A stretch of DNA of 13,355 bases, taken from Candidatus Bipolaricaulota bacterium. GTDB lineage: Bacteria > Bipolaricaulota > Bipolaricaulia > UBA7950 > UBA9294. Both the position numbers and the translations under genes were made by a program. Shown in pieces: positions 6,968-13,225 of this stretch. The stretch lies in assembly GCA_021159105.1 (NCBI GenBank), contig JAGGSM010000112.1, positions 1 to 13,355 on the forward strand, written 5' to 3'. The notes below the pieces were generated by a model that made no database searches, had not been told where the DNA came from, and was given only the letters and a program-made list of their open reading frames with translations. Positions within the stretch are counted from its first letter, which is position 1. Each line of letters begins with the position of its first letter.

Positions 6968-7779
6968 CTGCTCCTCCCGGTGAGCATGCGCAGGCCGACA
7001 AAGACGACGAGGCAGGAGAGGATGAGGATCGTCGCCAGCGGACGGGCGTAATCCAACCCGTACGACTCGAAGCGCGTGTACAGGAGGACAGGGGCGACCG
7101 TCGGGTGGTAGGAGAGGATGATCACCGCGCCGAACTCGCTCAATCCGCGCGCCCACATGAGGATCATCCCGGAGAGGATGCTGCGCCAGGCAAGGGGGAA
7201 CGAGACGTGCCACAGCGCCCTCCACTGGCTTGCCCCGAGGGTGCGCGCCACCTTCTCCAGGCGCGGATCGACCGATGCGAACCCGTCGCGCGCCGCGTTC
7301 ACCAGGTACGACATGCTGACGAAGAGCATAGCGATCACGATCCCAGGGACGGCGGAGACGAACTTGATCCCCAGAGGGGCGAACGCTCGTCCGAGTACCC
7401 CCTGCCGTCCGAAGAGCATGAGGAGGGCGATCCCCACCGCCGAGTGGGGAACGACTATCGGCAGGTCGATGATCCCCTCGATCAGGCGCTTCCCGGGAAA
7501 CGTCGATCTTGCGAGGAGGTATGCCAGAGGCACACCGGTGAGAAACGCGATTCCGGTGGCGATCAGCGAGGAATAGAACGTGATCGCGATCGATGAGAAG
7601 ACCTCTCGGTCGAGGAGCGTCTGCCACAGGATCCCCGGCTTCGACGAGAGGACCGTCTGCGCAAGCGGCCAGACGATGAACAGGATCAGCACCCCTCCGA
7701 GAAGGAGGAAAGAAATCCTCATCCAGTCCTTGGATAGCGTCTGCATGATCTGGGGTAACCTCACTTGTGAGTGCCTCAC
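6964..7779 (-). CDS. wtpB: Tungstate/molybdate ABC transporter permease
   Basis: A 271-residue inner-membrane permease of the ModB/WtpB/CysT family. About six hydrophobic segments are visible, near residues 21-42, 64-88, 105-124, 141-160, 198-214 and 246-264. The cytoplasmic coupling (EAA-type) loop reads DPRLEKVARTLGASQWRALWHVSFPLA at about 170-196. It docks to the ATPase WtpC, and the periplasmic WtpA delivers the oxyanion. The GTG at 7779 is chosen because it forms a GTGA overlap with the wtpA stop (7776-7779), like other junctions here. Its ribosome site is weak (GAGAA), and an in-frame ATG at 7746 is an alternative that would shorten the N-terminus by 11 residues without touching the membrane segments. 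Confidence 0.9.
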   Translation of the reverse strand: MRHSQVRLPQIMQTLSKDWMRISFLLLGGVLILFIVWPLAQTVLSSKPGILWQTLLDREVFSSIAITFYSSLIATGIAFLTGVPLAYLLARSTFPGKRLIEGIIDLPIVVPHSAVGIALLMLFGRQGVLGRAFAPLGIKFVSAVPGIVIAMLFVSMSYLVNAARDGFASVDPRLEKVARTLGASQWRALWHVSFPLAWRSILSGMILMWARGLSEFGAVIILSYHPTVAPVLLYTRFESYGLDYARPLATILILSCLVVFVGLRMLTGRSR

Positions 7780-8735
7780 TTCTCGCTGACGAGCGCGCTC
7801 AGTTGCACCGGGAGATCATCGGCTCCGGTCACGACCACCGCTGGAACGATCGGCGGCTGCCCCGATTTGTGCATGATTTCCTGCCCCTGCGGTCCGAGGA
7901 GGAAGGCCGCGAACTCGATTGCCAGATCCGGGTGCGGAGCGTTCGTCGGGATTGTCATCCCGTAGACGATCGGCGCACCGGACACGCTCATCGTCTCACC
8001 CGGCTTCCTGCCGGCGATCCGCACCACGGCCTGAGCGTAGCGATCAGCAAACTCCGTCCTCCCAAGGTTGATCTCGTCCGGCAGTTCGATGAAGCGAAGA
8101 TTGTGCTGCACCGCGACAGAGCGGTACTCGAAGGCGTAGTCCATGTCCCCCGATTGCAGCAACGCGAGGAGCTCGACCGCCTTTGGGCGGATGTTCCCAA
8201 GTGGGCAGGCATCGACAAGCTCACTTGCCAGGCCCGGAAGCTTGTAATACTCCTCCGCCAGCTGCCACACCATCAGCGTGCGGTAGCCGCACGGGTCGAG
8301 ATCGGGATCGGAATGCCCGAAGGACACGCCGGGGCGCAGAAGAACCCGAAACCAGTTCTCGGCGGTGATCTCGTCCGCGTACTTGGAGTGCTCCGCGTAG
8401 GCGATGACCATCGTATTGCGGGCAAACTGCACGTTCCATGTTGCATAGTCTGGAATGAGCAGTTGATCGATCACCCGATAATCGGCGGACATCATCACAT
8501 CAGCCTCCCGGTGGAGCTCGCTGATCTTACGGGCGGCGACATTGCTCCCCGACGCCTCAGCGTTGACCTTTACTCCGGGATGATCGGCTTCGAAGGCATT
8601 CGCCAGCTCCAGCATCGGAACAGTGAGGCTGCCGGCATGAAAGACGATCAGATTCTCCGAGAAAACAGAGACTGCGACTAGAACCAGAACCGCAAGCAGA
8701 GCGACTGCTGCGAGCACCCTGTGGCCATTCAACAT
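7776..8735 (-). CDS. wtpA: Tungstate/molybdate-binding protein (WtpA/archaeal ModA type)
   Basis: The periplasmic or surface binding protein that captures the oxyanion. It has 319 residues with a signal sequence (hydrophobic core about 7-25, likely cleavage near residue 26). No lipobox cysteine is seen, so it may be soluble or anchored by the uncleaved segment. The mature part opens with LIVFHAGSLTVP, the hallmark of the WtpA/archaeal ModA branch. It contains SDPDLDPCGYRTLMVWQLAEEYY (142-164) and DYAFEYRSVAVQHNLRF (199-215). D147 and E203 should correspond to the carboxylates that complete the octahedral tungstate site in archaeal WtpA (D160 and E218 there), which favours tungstate over a classic tetrahedral ModA site. 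The ATG at 8735 has a strong GAGGAGGT five nt upstream. It is the first gene of the nine-gene operon. Actual metal preference is not decidable from sequence. Confidence 0.92.
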   Translation of the reverse strand: MLNGHRVLAAVALLAVLVLVAVSVFSENLIVFHAGSLTVPMLELANAFEADHPGVKVNAEASGSNVAARKISELHREADVMMSADYRVIDQLLIPDYATWNVQFARNTMVIAYAEHSKYADEITAENWFRVLLRPGVSFGHSDPDLDPCGYRTLMVWQLAEEYYKLPGLASELVDACPLGNIRPKAVELLALLQSGDMDYAFEYRSVAVQHNLRFIELPDEINLGRTEFADRYAQAVVRIAGRKPGETMSVSGAPIVYGMTIPTNAPHPDLAIEFAAFLLGPQGQEIMHKSGQPPIVPAVVVTGADDLPVQLSALVSEK

Positions 8736-8904
8736 GTGATACCTCCTCGATGAACAATGGAAGCACCATCAGTGGGCAAAGGGGAACCCCAGCATGCGTC
8801 CGATCCCCTTTTCGACCACGGAAGGCGCAACCGTTTCCAATTACACCCTATCGCCCGCCTTCCGTAGGATGAACCCGTAGGACAAGACGGGTCGGAGAAC
8901 CGAC
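8736..8904 (-). promoter_or_regulatory. Structured 5' leader of the wtp-moa operon, candidate regulatory RNA
   Basis: Read on the minus strand, the leader contains four inverted repeats. H0 is GTCGG/CCGAC with a 4-nt loop (8891-8904). H1 is ACCCGT/ACGGGT (8873-8878 with 8887-8892). H2 is a 12-bp stem with one G-U (8816-8827 with 8856-8867) around a 28-nt apex. H3 is AAAGGGGA/TCCCCTTT (8778-8785 with 8804-8811). A closing helix of 5 bp can also form between 8813-8817 and 8890-8894. The CCGACC segment thus has three competing partners, which is typical of switching leaders. I do not recognise the Moco riboswitch consensus. Function is inferred from location upstream of a Mo/W uptake and cofactor operon. 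Confidence 0.45.
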
Positions 8905-8910
8905 AGGGGG

Positions 8911-8939
8911 AGGATACACGCTGTAGATGTTCATAGCAA
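8911..8939 (-). promoter_or_regulatory. Candidate promoter of the wtp-moa-moe operon
   Basis: On the minus strand, -35 TTGCTA (8934-8939) and -10 TATCCT (8911-8916) are separated by 17 bp, each matching the sigma70 consensus at 4 of 6 positions. The predicted start near 8904 falls exactly at the first leader hairpin. No ModE-type palindrome was seen. Confidence 0.35.
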
Positions 8940-8974
8940 GCAGCACGTGAACTCGCATGATGAAACGACAAGAA

Positions 8975-9036
8975 GCTTCAACGTGGCAGGCAAGCCATGC
9001 ATGGCAAGCCATACATGGCAAGCTGCACACGGTACA
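8975..9036. repeat. Palindromic repeat copy 1 (with doubled inner hairpin)
   Basis: An imperfect dyad has outer arm CGTGGCAG (8982-8989) matching CTGC-a-CACG (9023-9031). Inside are two adjacent small palindromes, GCCATgcATGGC (8994-9005) and GCCATacATGGC (9008-9019), the result of a 14-bp tandem duplication. The first 24 nt (8975-8998) are identical to copy 3. A cloverleaf-like fold is possible. No homology to a named element is recognised. Confidence 0.75.
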
Positions 9037-9051
9037 GGAGCGAGGCATTAT

Positions 9052-9093
9052 CTTGTGTAGCGTTGCATCTTGTATGCAACGTTGCGCTTGTCT
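9052..9093. repeat. Hairpin and partial inverted copy between palindromic repeats 1 and 2
   Basis: CTTGTGTAGCG (9052-9062) is the exact reverse complement of the tail of copy 3 (9207-9217). It continues into a perfect 8-bp hairpin, CGTTGCAT/ATGCAACG with a 5-nt loop (9061-9081). A second inverted repeat, GCTTGTCT/AGACAAGC (9086-9093 with 9102-9109), spans the start of copy 2. This may be a decayed copy of the element in reverse orientation. Confidence 0.55.
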
Positions 9094-9094
9094 G

Positions 9095-9138
9095 ACGTGG
9101 CAGACAAGCCATGCATGGCGAGCTACCACGCTACACAA
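9095..9138. repeat. Palindromic repeat copy 2
   Basis: This copy has the same design as copies 1 and 3. The outer arm CGTGGCAG (9096-9103) pairs with CTACCACG (9123-9130) with one mismatch. The inner GCCATgcATGGC (9108-9119) is a perfect 12-bp palindrome. The right flank CGCTACACAA (9129-9138) is shared with copy 3. Confidence 0.75.
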
Positions 9139-9165
9139 CAAACGTTGTGCTTTTGATTCTTGCGT

Positions 9166-9217
9166 GCTTCAACGTGGCAGGCAAGCCATAAATGGCAAGC
9201 TGCACACGCTACACAAG
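9166..9217. repeat. Palindromic repeat copy 3
   Basis: Outer arms are CGTGGCAG (9173-9180) and CTGC-a-CACG (9200-9208). The inner arms are GCCAT/ATGGC (9185-9196). The left 24 nt are identical to copy 1 and the right flank matches copy 2. It is followed by a short dyad AAGCAGT/ACTGCTT (9215-9229), which abuts the stop of the macro-domain gene and lacks a T-tract. Confidence 0.75.
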
Positions 9218-9228
9218 CAGTTACTGCT

Positions 9229-9780
9229 TCACACCGCATCGAGTGCATCGCTGAACGCGGCGTAGGATGCGTTGCTGAAACAGACCATCTGCACGAGCTT
9301 AAGCGAGCTTTCTCCCTGTTGCAGGTAGTCGGTGATCGCCTCTATCGCCACGCGAGCCGCCTTATCCAGCGGATAACCGTAGACCCCAGCGCTTATCGCG
9401 GGAAATGAAATGCTCTCTAGTGCCAGCCCGTCCGCCATCCGCAGCGACTCCTGGTACGCGCTTTGCAGCACGGGCTCGGACTCTTCATCGCTGCGATAGA
9501 TCGGTCCGACGGTGTGGATGATGTATCTCGCTGCGAGGTTCCCCCCGTGGGTCCACATCGCCCTTCCTGGGGGGAGTTTGCCGTGTTGGGCAACGTGAGC
9601 GCGGCACTCCCGATCGATGATCGGTCCGGCCGCGCGATGGATCGCCCCATCAACGCCCCCACCCCCGCGCAGGCCCGAGTTGGCGGCGTTCACGATGGCG
9701 TCTGTGCCCTGGACTGTGATGTCGCCAAGGAGGATGACGAGATCAGTACCTGCTATGTGGCGCCTAGCGACCTTCTCCAT
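9229..9780 (-). CDS. Macro-domain ADP-ribose hydrolase (O-acetyl-ADP-ribose deacetylase type)
   Basis: A 183-residue single macro domain of the MacroD/YmdB class. Such enzymes remove ADP-ribose from acidic residues or hydrolyse O-acetyl-ADP-ribose in the cytoplasm. Motifs are GDIT (19-22), AIVNAANS (28-35) with the key N33, the GGGGVDGAIHRAAG loop (39-52) with its catalytic-region aspartate and histidine, HTVGP (89-93), and PAISAGVYGYP (127-137) that cradles the distal ribose. Length and order are complete. The ATG at 9780 overlaps the end of proC by 17 bp, so the two are probably cotranscribed. The ribosome site is weak, which fits coupling to proC. Whether it acts on an ADP-ribosylated protein, DNA or free metabolite cannot be told. 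No ADP-ribosyltransferase is seen in the window. Confidence 0.92.
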   Translation of the reverse strand: MEKVARRHIAGTDLVILLGDITVQGTDAIVNAANSGLRGGGGVDGAIHRAAGPIIDRECRAHVAQHGKLPPGRAMWTHGGNLAARYIIHTVGPIYRSDEESEPVLQSAYQESLRMADGLALESISFPAISAGVYGYPLDKAARVAIEAITDYLQQGESSLKLVQMVCFSNASYAAFSDALDAV

Positions 9781-10600
9781 TCTTGCTCTCTTGCTCCCGG
9801 TACAGCTTCGTTGCCTTCTCGGCTGAGGTGACTATCCCGCGGATCATCGCTGAGCTGAAGCCGTGGTGTTCCATCTCATTCAGCCCAGAGATCGTCACCC
9901 CCATCGGGGTCGTTACCCTGTCGATCTGCGTCTCGGGATGTGCATCCCCCTCAAGGAGGAGTGTCGCTGCCCCGCGCGCCGTCTGCGCTGCAAGCTGGAT
10001 CGCATCTTCGGCGTGGAATCCCACTTCCACCCCGCCTTGTGCAGCGGCGCGAATCGCTCGCAGGAAGAAGGCGATCCCGCAAGCGCACAGGGCCGTGGCG
10101 GGGGTCATCTGTTCCTCGGTGATGAACATCGTCTGCCCGAGCGTGCCGAAGATCTCGCGTGCCTCCTCTCTTGCCTGCTCAGTGACCGATCCGTCGGAGC
10201 ACAGGGTGGTCATTGACTCACCCACCGAGACGGCGATGTTCGGCATCGCACGCAGAACGGGGATATCTTTCCCCAAGTGCTGCTTGATCTCGGCGATCGA
10301 AGCGTTGGAGACGGTGGATATCAGGATCTGCCTGTCTTCATCGAGCGCCGGACCGATCTCATGCAGGACGGCGTCCAACTGGCGCGGACGGACGGAGACG
10401 AGGACGACTCGCGCCGAGCGCACGGCGACGGTGTTGTCCGGCTCGACGTTGAATCCCTCCTGCTTCAGTCCGTCCAATAGGTGGATCGAACGGCGGGTGA
10501 CCGTTATCTTGTCCGCGCTAATCTTCCCTGAGGCGGCCAGGCCACGGGCGATCGCCGTGCCTAGGTTCCCGCCGCCAATTATTGCAATACGTTCTTCCAT
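9764..10600 (-). CDS. proC: Pyrroline-5-carboxylate reductase family protein
   Basis: A 278-residue NAD(P)H-dependent imino-acid reductase. The family makes proline from pyrroline-5-carboxylate, and some members also reduce piperideine-6-carboxylate. It has the Rossmann motif GGGNLGTA (9-16), VSVRPRQL (68-75), the RAMPN block (117-121) and the C-terminal dimer domain with EDAIQLAAQTARGAA (198-212) and TTPMGVTISGLNEME (230-244). Two normally strict blocks deviate: the usual GSGPAY loop is ACGIAF near 173-178, and SPGGTTIAGL is TPMGVTISGL. The substrate may therefore not be plain P5C. ATG at 10600 follows a strong GGGAGGA. It heads a two-gene unit with the macro protein. Confidence 0.83.
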   Translation of the reverse strand: MEERIAIIGGGNLGTAIARGLAASGKISADKITVTRRSIHLLDGLKQEGFNVEPDNTVAVRSARVVLVSVRPRQLDAVLHEIGPALDEDRQILISTVSNASIAEIKQHLGKDIPVLRAMPNIAVSVGESMTTLCSDGSVTEQAREEAREIFGTLGQTMFITEEQMTPATALCACGIAFFLRAIRAAAQGGVEVGFHAEDAIQLAAQTARGAATLLLEGDAHPETQIDRVTTPMGVTISGLNEMEHHGFSSAMIRGIVTSAEKATKLYREQESKNGEGR

Positions 10601-10623
10601 GGTTCCTCCCTACAAATCTATCA

Positions 10624-10652
10624 ACGATACCGCGCGAATAGGCCCTTGGCAA
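10624..10652 (-). promoter_or_regulatory. Candidate promoter of proC-macro unit
   Basis: On the minus strand, -35 TTGCCA (10647-10652, 5 of 6) and -10 TATCGT (10624-10629, 4 of 6) are 17 bp apart. They lie about 25-50 nt ahead of the proC ATG, leaving a very short leader with the GGGAGGA site. Confidence 0.45.
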
Positions 10653-10686
10653 GCTCTGTGGTGATACTTCACCCCTGAGCCCGTGC

Positions 10687-10715
10687 TTAATAATGCGCCC
10701 GTATCCCGGTATACT
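10687..10715 (+). promoter_or_regulatory. Candidate promoter of the secreted protein-dehydrogenase-HAD unit
   Basis: -35 TTAATA (10687-10692, 4 of 6) and -10 TATACT (10710-10715, 5 of 6) have a 17-bp spacer. The predicted start is near 10722, about 25 nt before the GTG start codon. It is divergent to the proC promoter, with the two sharing a ~115-bp intergenic space. Confidence 0.5.
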
Positions 10716-10747
10716 TGTCTTCATCACCAGGATGGAGGAGAGAGATC

Positions 10748-11422
10748 GTGAAACATGCACTGCTTATCACGCTGATGCTCGTAGCTGCTTCTGGCATTGT
10801 CTTCGCCGAGCCGAACGCAACAATGTCCGGTGGTGGGGACTTCTCCGCATCGGCTGTGCTCTGGTTTGCCGGAACTAACGTCACCGCTCAGGTGAGTGGG
10901 AACCTCACCCTCACCGGAGAGCTCGTCGTTGGGGAGACCGAATCGGCATTCAAGGCGAAGGGCAGCCTGAGCGGGGCGGCGAGCGGGGACAGCAACACCA
11001 TGATCGGGAGTGGTTGGGCAACGTTTGTCGCCCGTGGCACGCTTGCGACTGGCGAGAAGATCAGCATGCGCGGGGCGATCGATCTCTCAACAGACGACAT
11101 CGATCTATCATCGGACACGGCAGGGAGCGGGACGGGGAGCCTGTACGTCGTCCTGAGCCTTCCCGATCGGACGCTGCGCATGCGCGGTAGTGTCACTGGC
11201 ACGGCGGGCGGGGCGTTCGTTCCTCCGGACGATCCCACCACGATGCAGCTCGATGGGAAGGGCTCGTTTACGTTCACCATCGCCAGCAAGGACGCTTCGA
11301 GCGGAGAGGTGCTGGGACAGGAGGAGGATTCACAGGCGAGCGTGCTCCCCTGGGATACGCAGCAGTGGCCCGACCAACTGCGGGAGCAGTTTGCAAGAGT
11401 GATGCAGGAGGAGTCTGAATGA
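10748..11422 (+). CDS. Secreted beta-rich protein of unknown function
   Basis: Not recognised as any family. The GTG at 10748 is preferred over an upstream TTG at 10715 because it follows GGAGGAG (10734-10740) by 7 nt and starts a clean signal peptide: basic KH, a hydrophobic stretch LLITLMLVAASGIVFA, and cleavage after A20. The predicted 224-residue precursor is rich in Gly, Ser and Thr with alternating polar and hydrophobic residues. Paired short segments such as SGNLTLTGELVVG, KGSLSGAASGD and RGSVTGTAGGAF look like a beta-sandwich or beta-barrel built of similar strands. The C-terminus turns acidic and helical (QWPDQLREQFARVMQEESE). No cysteines occur in the mature part. Its stop overlaps the next gene as ATGA, so a secreted protein is translationally coupled to a cytoplasmic dehydrogenase. 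Confidence 0.75.
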   Translation: MKHALLITLMLVAASGIVFAEPNATMSGGGDFSASAVLWFAGTNVTAQVSGNLTLTGELVVGETESAFKAKGSLSGAASGDSNTMIGSGWATFVARGTLATGEKISMRGAIDLSTDDIDLSSDTAGSGTGSLYVVLSLPDRTLRMRGSVTGTAGGAFVPPDDPTTMQLDGKGSFTFTIASKDASSGEVLGQEEDSQASVLPWDTQQWPDQLREQFARVMQEESE

Positions 11423-12570
11423 GAATAATCCTGATTGGTGCGGGAATGATGGGCCAGGCGATCTCTTCGTACATCGCCTCACACGATGATGTGGACGAGA
11501 TCATCGTTGCCGACCGGGACCTATCCCGTGCGGAGCAGATAGCGCAGCGCCTGCGGGACACGAGGATCGTCCCGCGCAGGCTCGATGTCAGCGCCCCTGG
11601 CGCAGTGCGTGAGGCGATGCACGGATCCGACGTTGCCATCAGCGCGGTGCCTTACTTCTTCAATCTTAACCTGGCGCGCGCGGCCGTGGAGAGCGGTGTC
11701 TCCTTTTGCGACCTCGGGGGGAACAACAGGATCGTCGCGGGCGAACTTGCACTCGATGAGCAGGCGCGAGAAGCAGGGGTAACGATCATCCCCGACTGCG
11801 GACTCGCTCCAGGGCTGGTGAACATCCTCGCCGCAGCCGCAGTGGAGGATCTCGACACGGCGGAGAGCGTCTCCATACGCGTCGGCGGCCTCCCGCAGCA
11901 CCCGCGTCCACCCCTTGGCTACCAGATCGTCTTCTCCCCGCACGGCTTGATCAACGAGTACATGGAACCATCGACCGTGCTGCGCGACGGAGAGATCGTC
12001 ACCGTGCCCTCTCTTACCGAGCGCGAAGAGATCTCTTTTCCGTCACCCTACGACAGACTTGAGGCCTTCCACACCTCCGGGGGGAGCTCAACCCTCCCGC
12101 AGACCCTGCATGGACGGGTGAAGAACCTCGAATACAAGACGATCCGCTACCCTGGGCATCTGGAGAAGATCAAGGCGATGGCCGACCTCGGCTTCTTCGA
12201 TAACGAGCCGCAGCAGATCGACGGTGTCGATGTCGTTCCCCGCTTGCTCGCCGTTCACCTGTTGCGTGAGCGCCTGTCCTTCGACGAGCCGGATGTAATC
12301 CTGCTGCGGGTGAGCGCGCGCGGGACGAGCGCCGGTACGCCAAGGGAGATTCGCTACGAGATGATCGACAACTACGATGAATCGACTGGATTGTCGGCGA
12401 TGATGCGCACAACGGGCTTCCCCATCGCGCAGATCGCGCTGATGATCGCCCGCGGGGAGATCACCGCGCGCGGGGCGATTCCGCAGGAGACCTGCGTTCC
12501 CACCGAGGCGTTCCTCTCTGGCCTACTGGCACACGGATTGCGGATAGAACGAACGGTGAGGAGTGCATGA
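11419..12570 (+). CDS. Saccharopine dehydrogenase family protein, possible L-lysine 6-dehydrogenase
   Basis: A 383-residue NAD(P)-dependent enzyme of the saccharopine dehydrogenase family, matching the ~385 residues of bacterial lysine 6-dehydrogenases. Visible are the Rossmann GAGMMG (7-12) with D32 ending beta-2 (NAD preference), CDLGGNN (97-103), PDCGLAPG (125-132), YKTIRYPGH (239-247) and MMRTTGFPIAQIA (328-340), all typical of this family. Lysine 6-dehydrogenase would give piperideine-6-carboxylate. Carboxynorspermidine or saccharopine reductase activity are alternatives. The ATG at 11419 follows AGGAGGAG (11406-11413) and overlaps the preceding stop. The end overlaps the HAD gene by 4 bp. 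A ProC-type reductase lies on the other side of the shared promoter region, which is suggestive of imino-acid chemistry. Confidence 0.85.
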   Translation: MRIILIGAGMMGQAISSYIASHDDVDEIIVADRDLSRAEQIAQRLRDTRIVPRRLDVSAPGAVREAMHGSDVAISAVPYFFNLNLARAAVESGVSFCDLGGNNRIVAGELALDEQAREAGVTIIPDCGLAPGLVNILAAAAVEDLDTAESVSIRVGGLPQHPRPPLGYQIVFSPHGLINEYMEPSTVLRDGEIVTVPSLTEREEISFPSPYDRLEAFHTSGGSSTLPQTLHGRVKNLEYKTIRYPGHLEKIKAMADLGFFDNEPQQIDGVDVVPRLLAVHLLRERLSFDEPDVILLRVSARGTSAGTPREIRYEMIDNYDESTGLSAMMRTTGFPIAQIALMIARGEITARGAIPQETCVPTEAFLSGLLAHGLRIERTVRSA

Positions 12571-13220
12571 GCGAGCTCATCGGCTTCGACATGGACGGGG
12601 TGATCGTCGACTCCGATCGCCCTGGGGACACGTGGTTTCGCGACTCCTTCGTGCGCACACTCACCGACTTCGGTGTCGAACCGAGCGATGAGAACATTCG
12701 CGCACTGTATATCACGAGCATGCGCGACAACGCGGCTGCTGTGTGTGAGAGGTTCGGGGTCGACGATCCGTACCTGTTGTGGAAGCGCCGCGACGAGAAC
12801 TATATCGCCTACAAACTCGCCGCGCTCAAGCGTGGTGAGATCGAGCTGTTTGCCGATGTTGATGCTCTCTTTGAGCTGAAGGAGAGCTACCCTATGGGCC
12901 TCGTCTCCAACTCCCCGCAAGCGGTCGTCGATAGCATCATTGAGCACTTCTCGCTGCAGGAACTGTTTGATGTATGGTTTGGCCGTGGAGACAAGCTGCC
13001 GGAGCTGCGGTTTGCCAAGCCGTCTCCCGCGATGCTCATTGACATGATGGAGCGCCTCGATGCCACGCGTGGCTACTATGTGGGGGACAGTCCGGAGGAT
13101 GTGATCGCCGCACGCGCGGCGGGCCTCGTTCCGATCAGGATCTCCCGCAACGGAAGCGATGGCGATATCCGCAGCCTCAGGCAAATCGCCGGCTTCATCG
13201 CCACCAGGGCAGGAGAGTGA
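12567..13220 (+). CDS. HAD-superfamily phosphatase (phosphoglycolate phosphatase-like)
   Basis: A 217-residue haloacid-dehalogenase-type hydrolase. All four motifs are present: DMDGVIVDSD with nucleophile D8 and acid D10, SNS (S114), K151 in FAKPSP, and GDSPEDV (173-179) holding the metal-binding acids. A helical cap occupies roughly 18-90, as in subfamily IA (beta-phosphoglucomutase/phosphoglycolate phosphatase). The substrate is not predictable. The start ATG overlaps the previous stop as ATGA (12567-12570) and has GAGGAG just upstream, so it is the third gene of a coupled unit. No clear terminator follows. Low-complexity repeats begin right after the stop. Confidence 0.87.
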   Translation: MSELIGFDMDGVIVDSDRPGDTWFRDSFVRTLTDFGVEPSDENIRALYITSMRDNAAAVCERFGVDDPYLLWKRRDENYIAYKLAALKRGEIELFADVDALFELKESYPMGLVSNSPQAVVDSIIEHFSLQELFDVWFGRGDKLPELRFAKPSPAMLIDMMERLDATRGYYVGDSPEDVIAARAAGLVPIRISRNGSDGDIRSLRQIAGFIATRAGE

Positions 13221-13225
13221 AGCGC

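Larger units (their letters stand above)
8905..9228. other. Gene-free interval between the wtp operon leader and the macro gene
   Basis: No convincing gene is seen in this stretch of about 320 bp. It holds the candidate wtp promoter at the left and the palindromic repeat cluster at the right. Short open frames on both strands here encode only the repeats and resemble no protein family. The neighbouring genes are both transcribed leftward. Confidence 0.7.

Noticed and set aside
6968..7627. N-terminal extension of the wtpC frame to 569 residues
   Set aside because: The extension is the permease gene read in another frame. The ATGA overlap and GGGAGGAG at 6967 mark the true start.
7767..8681. 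Plus-strand 304-codon frame opposite wtpA
   Set aside because: Antisense shadow of a clear WtpA gene, with no domain signal.
8778..8904. Match to the known Moco riboswitch or fluoride riboswitch
   Set aside because: I could not place the conserved core of either motif, so only an unnamed structured leader is claimed.
8975..9217. CRISPR array
   Set aside because: The units are palindromic, irregularly spaced, differ in length, and have no uniform spacers or cas genes nearby.
8848..9265. Small open frames on both strands with repeated peptides (CHAWLACHV and TWQASHAW types)
   Set aside because: The peptide repeats simply mirror the palindromic DNA repeats. There is no good start context and no family likeness.
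9783..10664. Plus-strand 293-codon frame opposite proC
   Set aside because: Antisense shadow. The proC frame carries family motifs and a good ribosome site.
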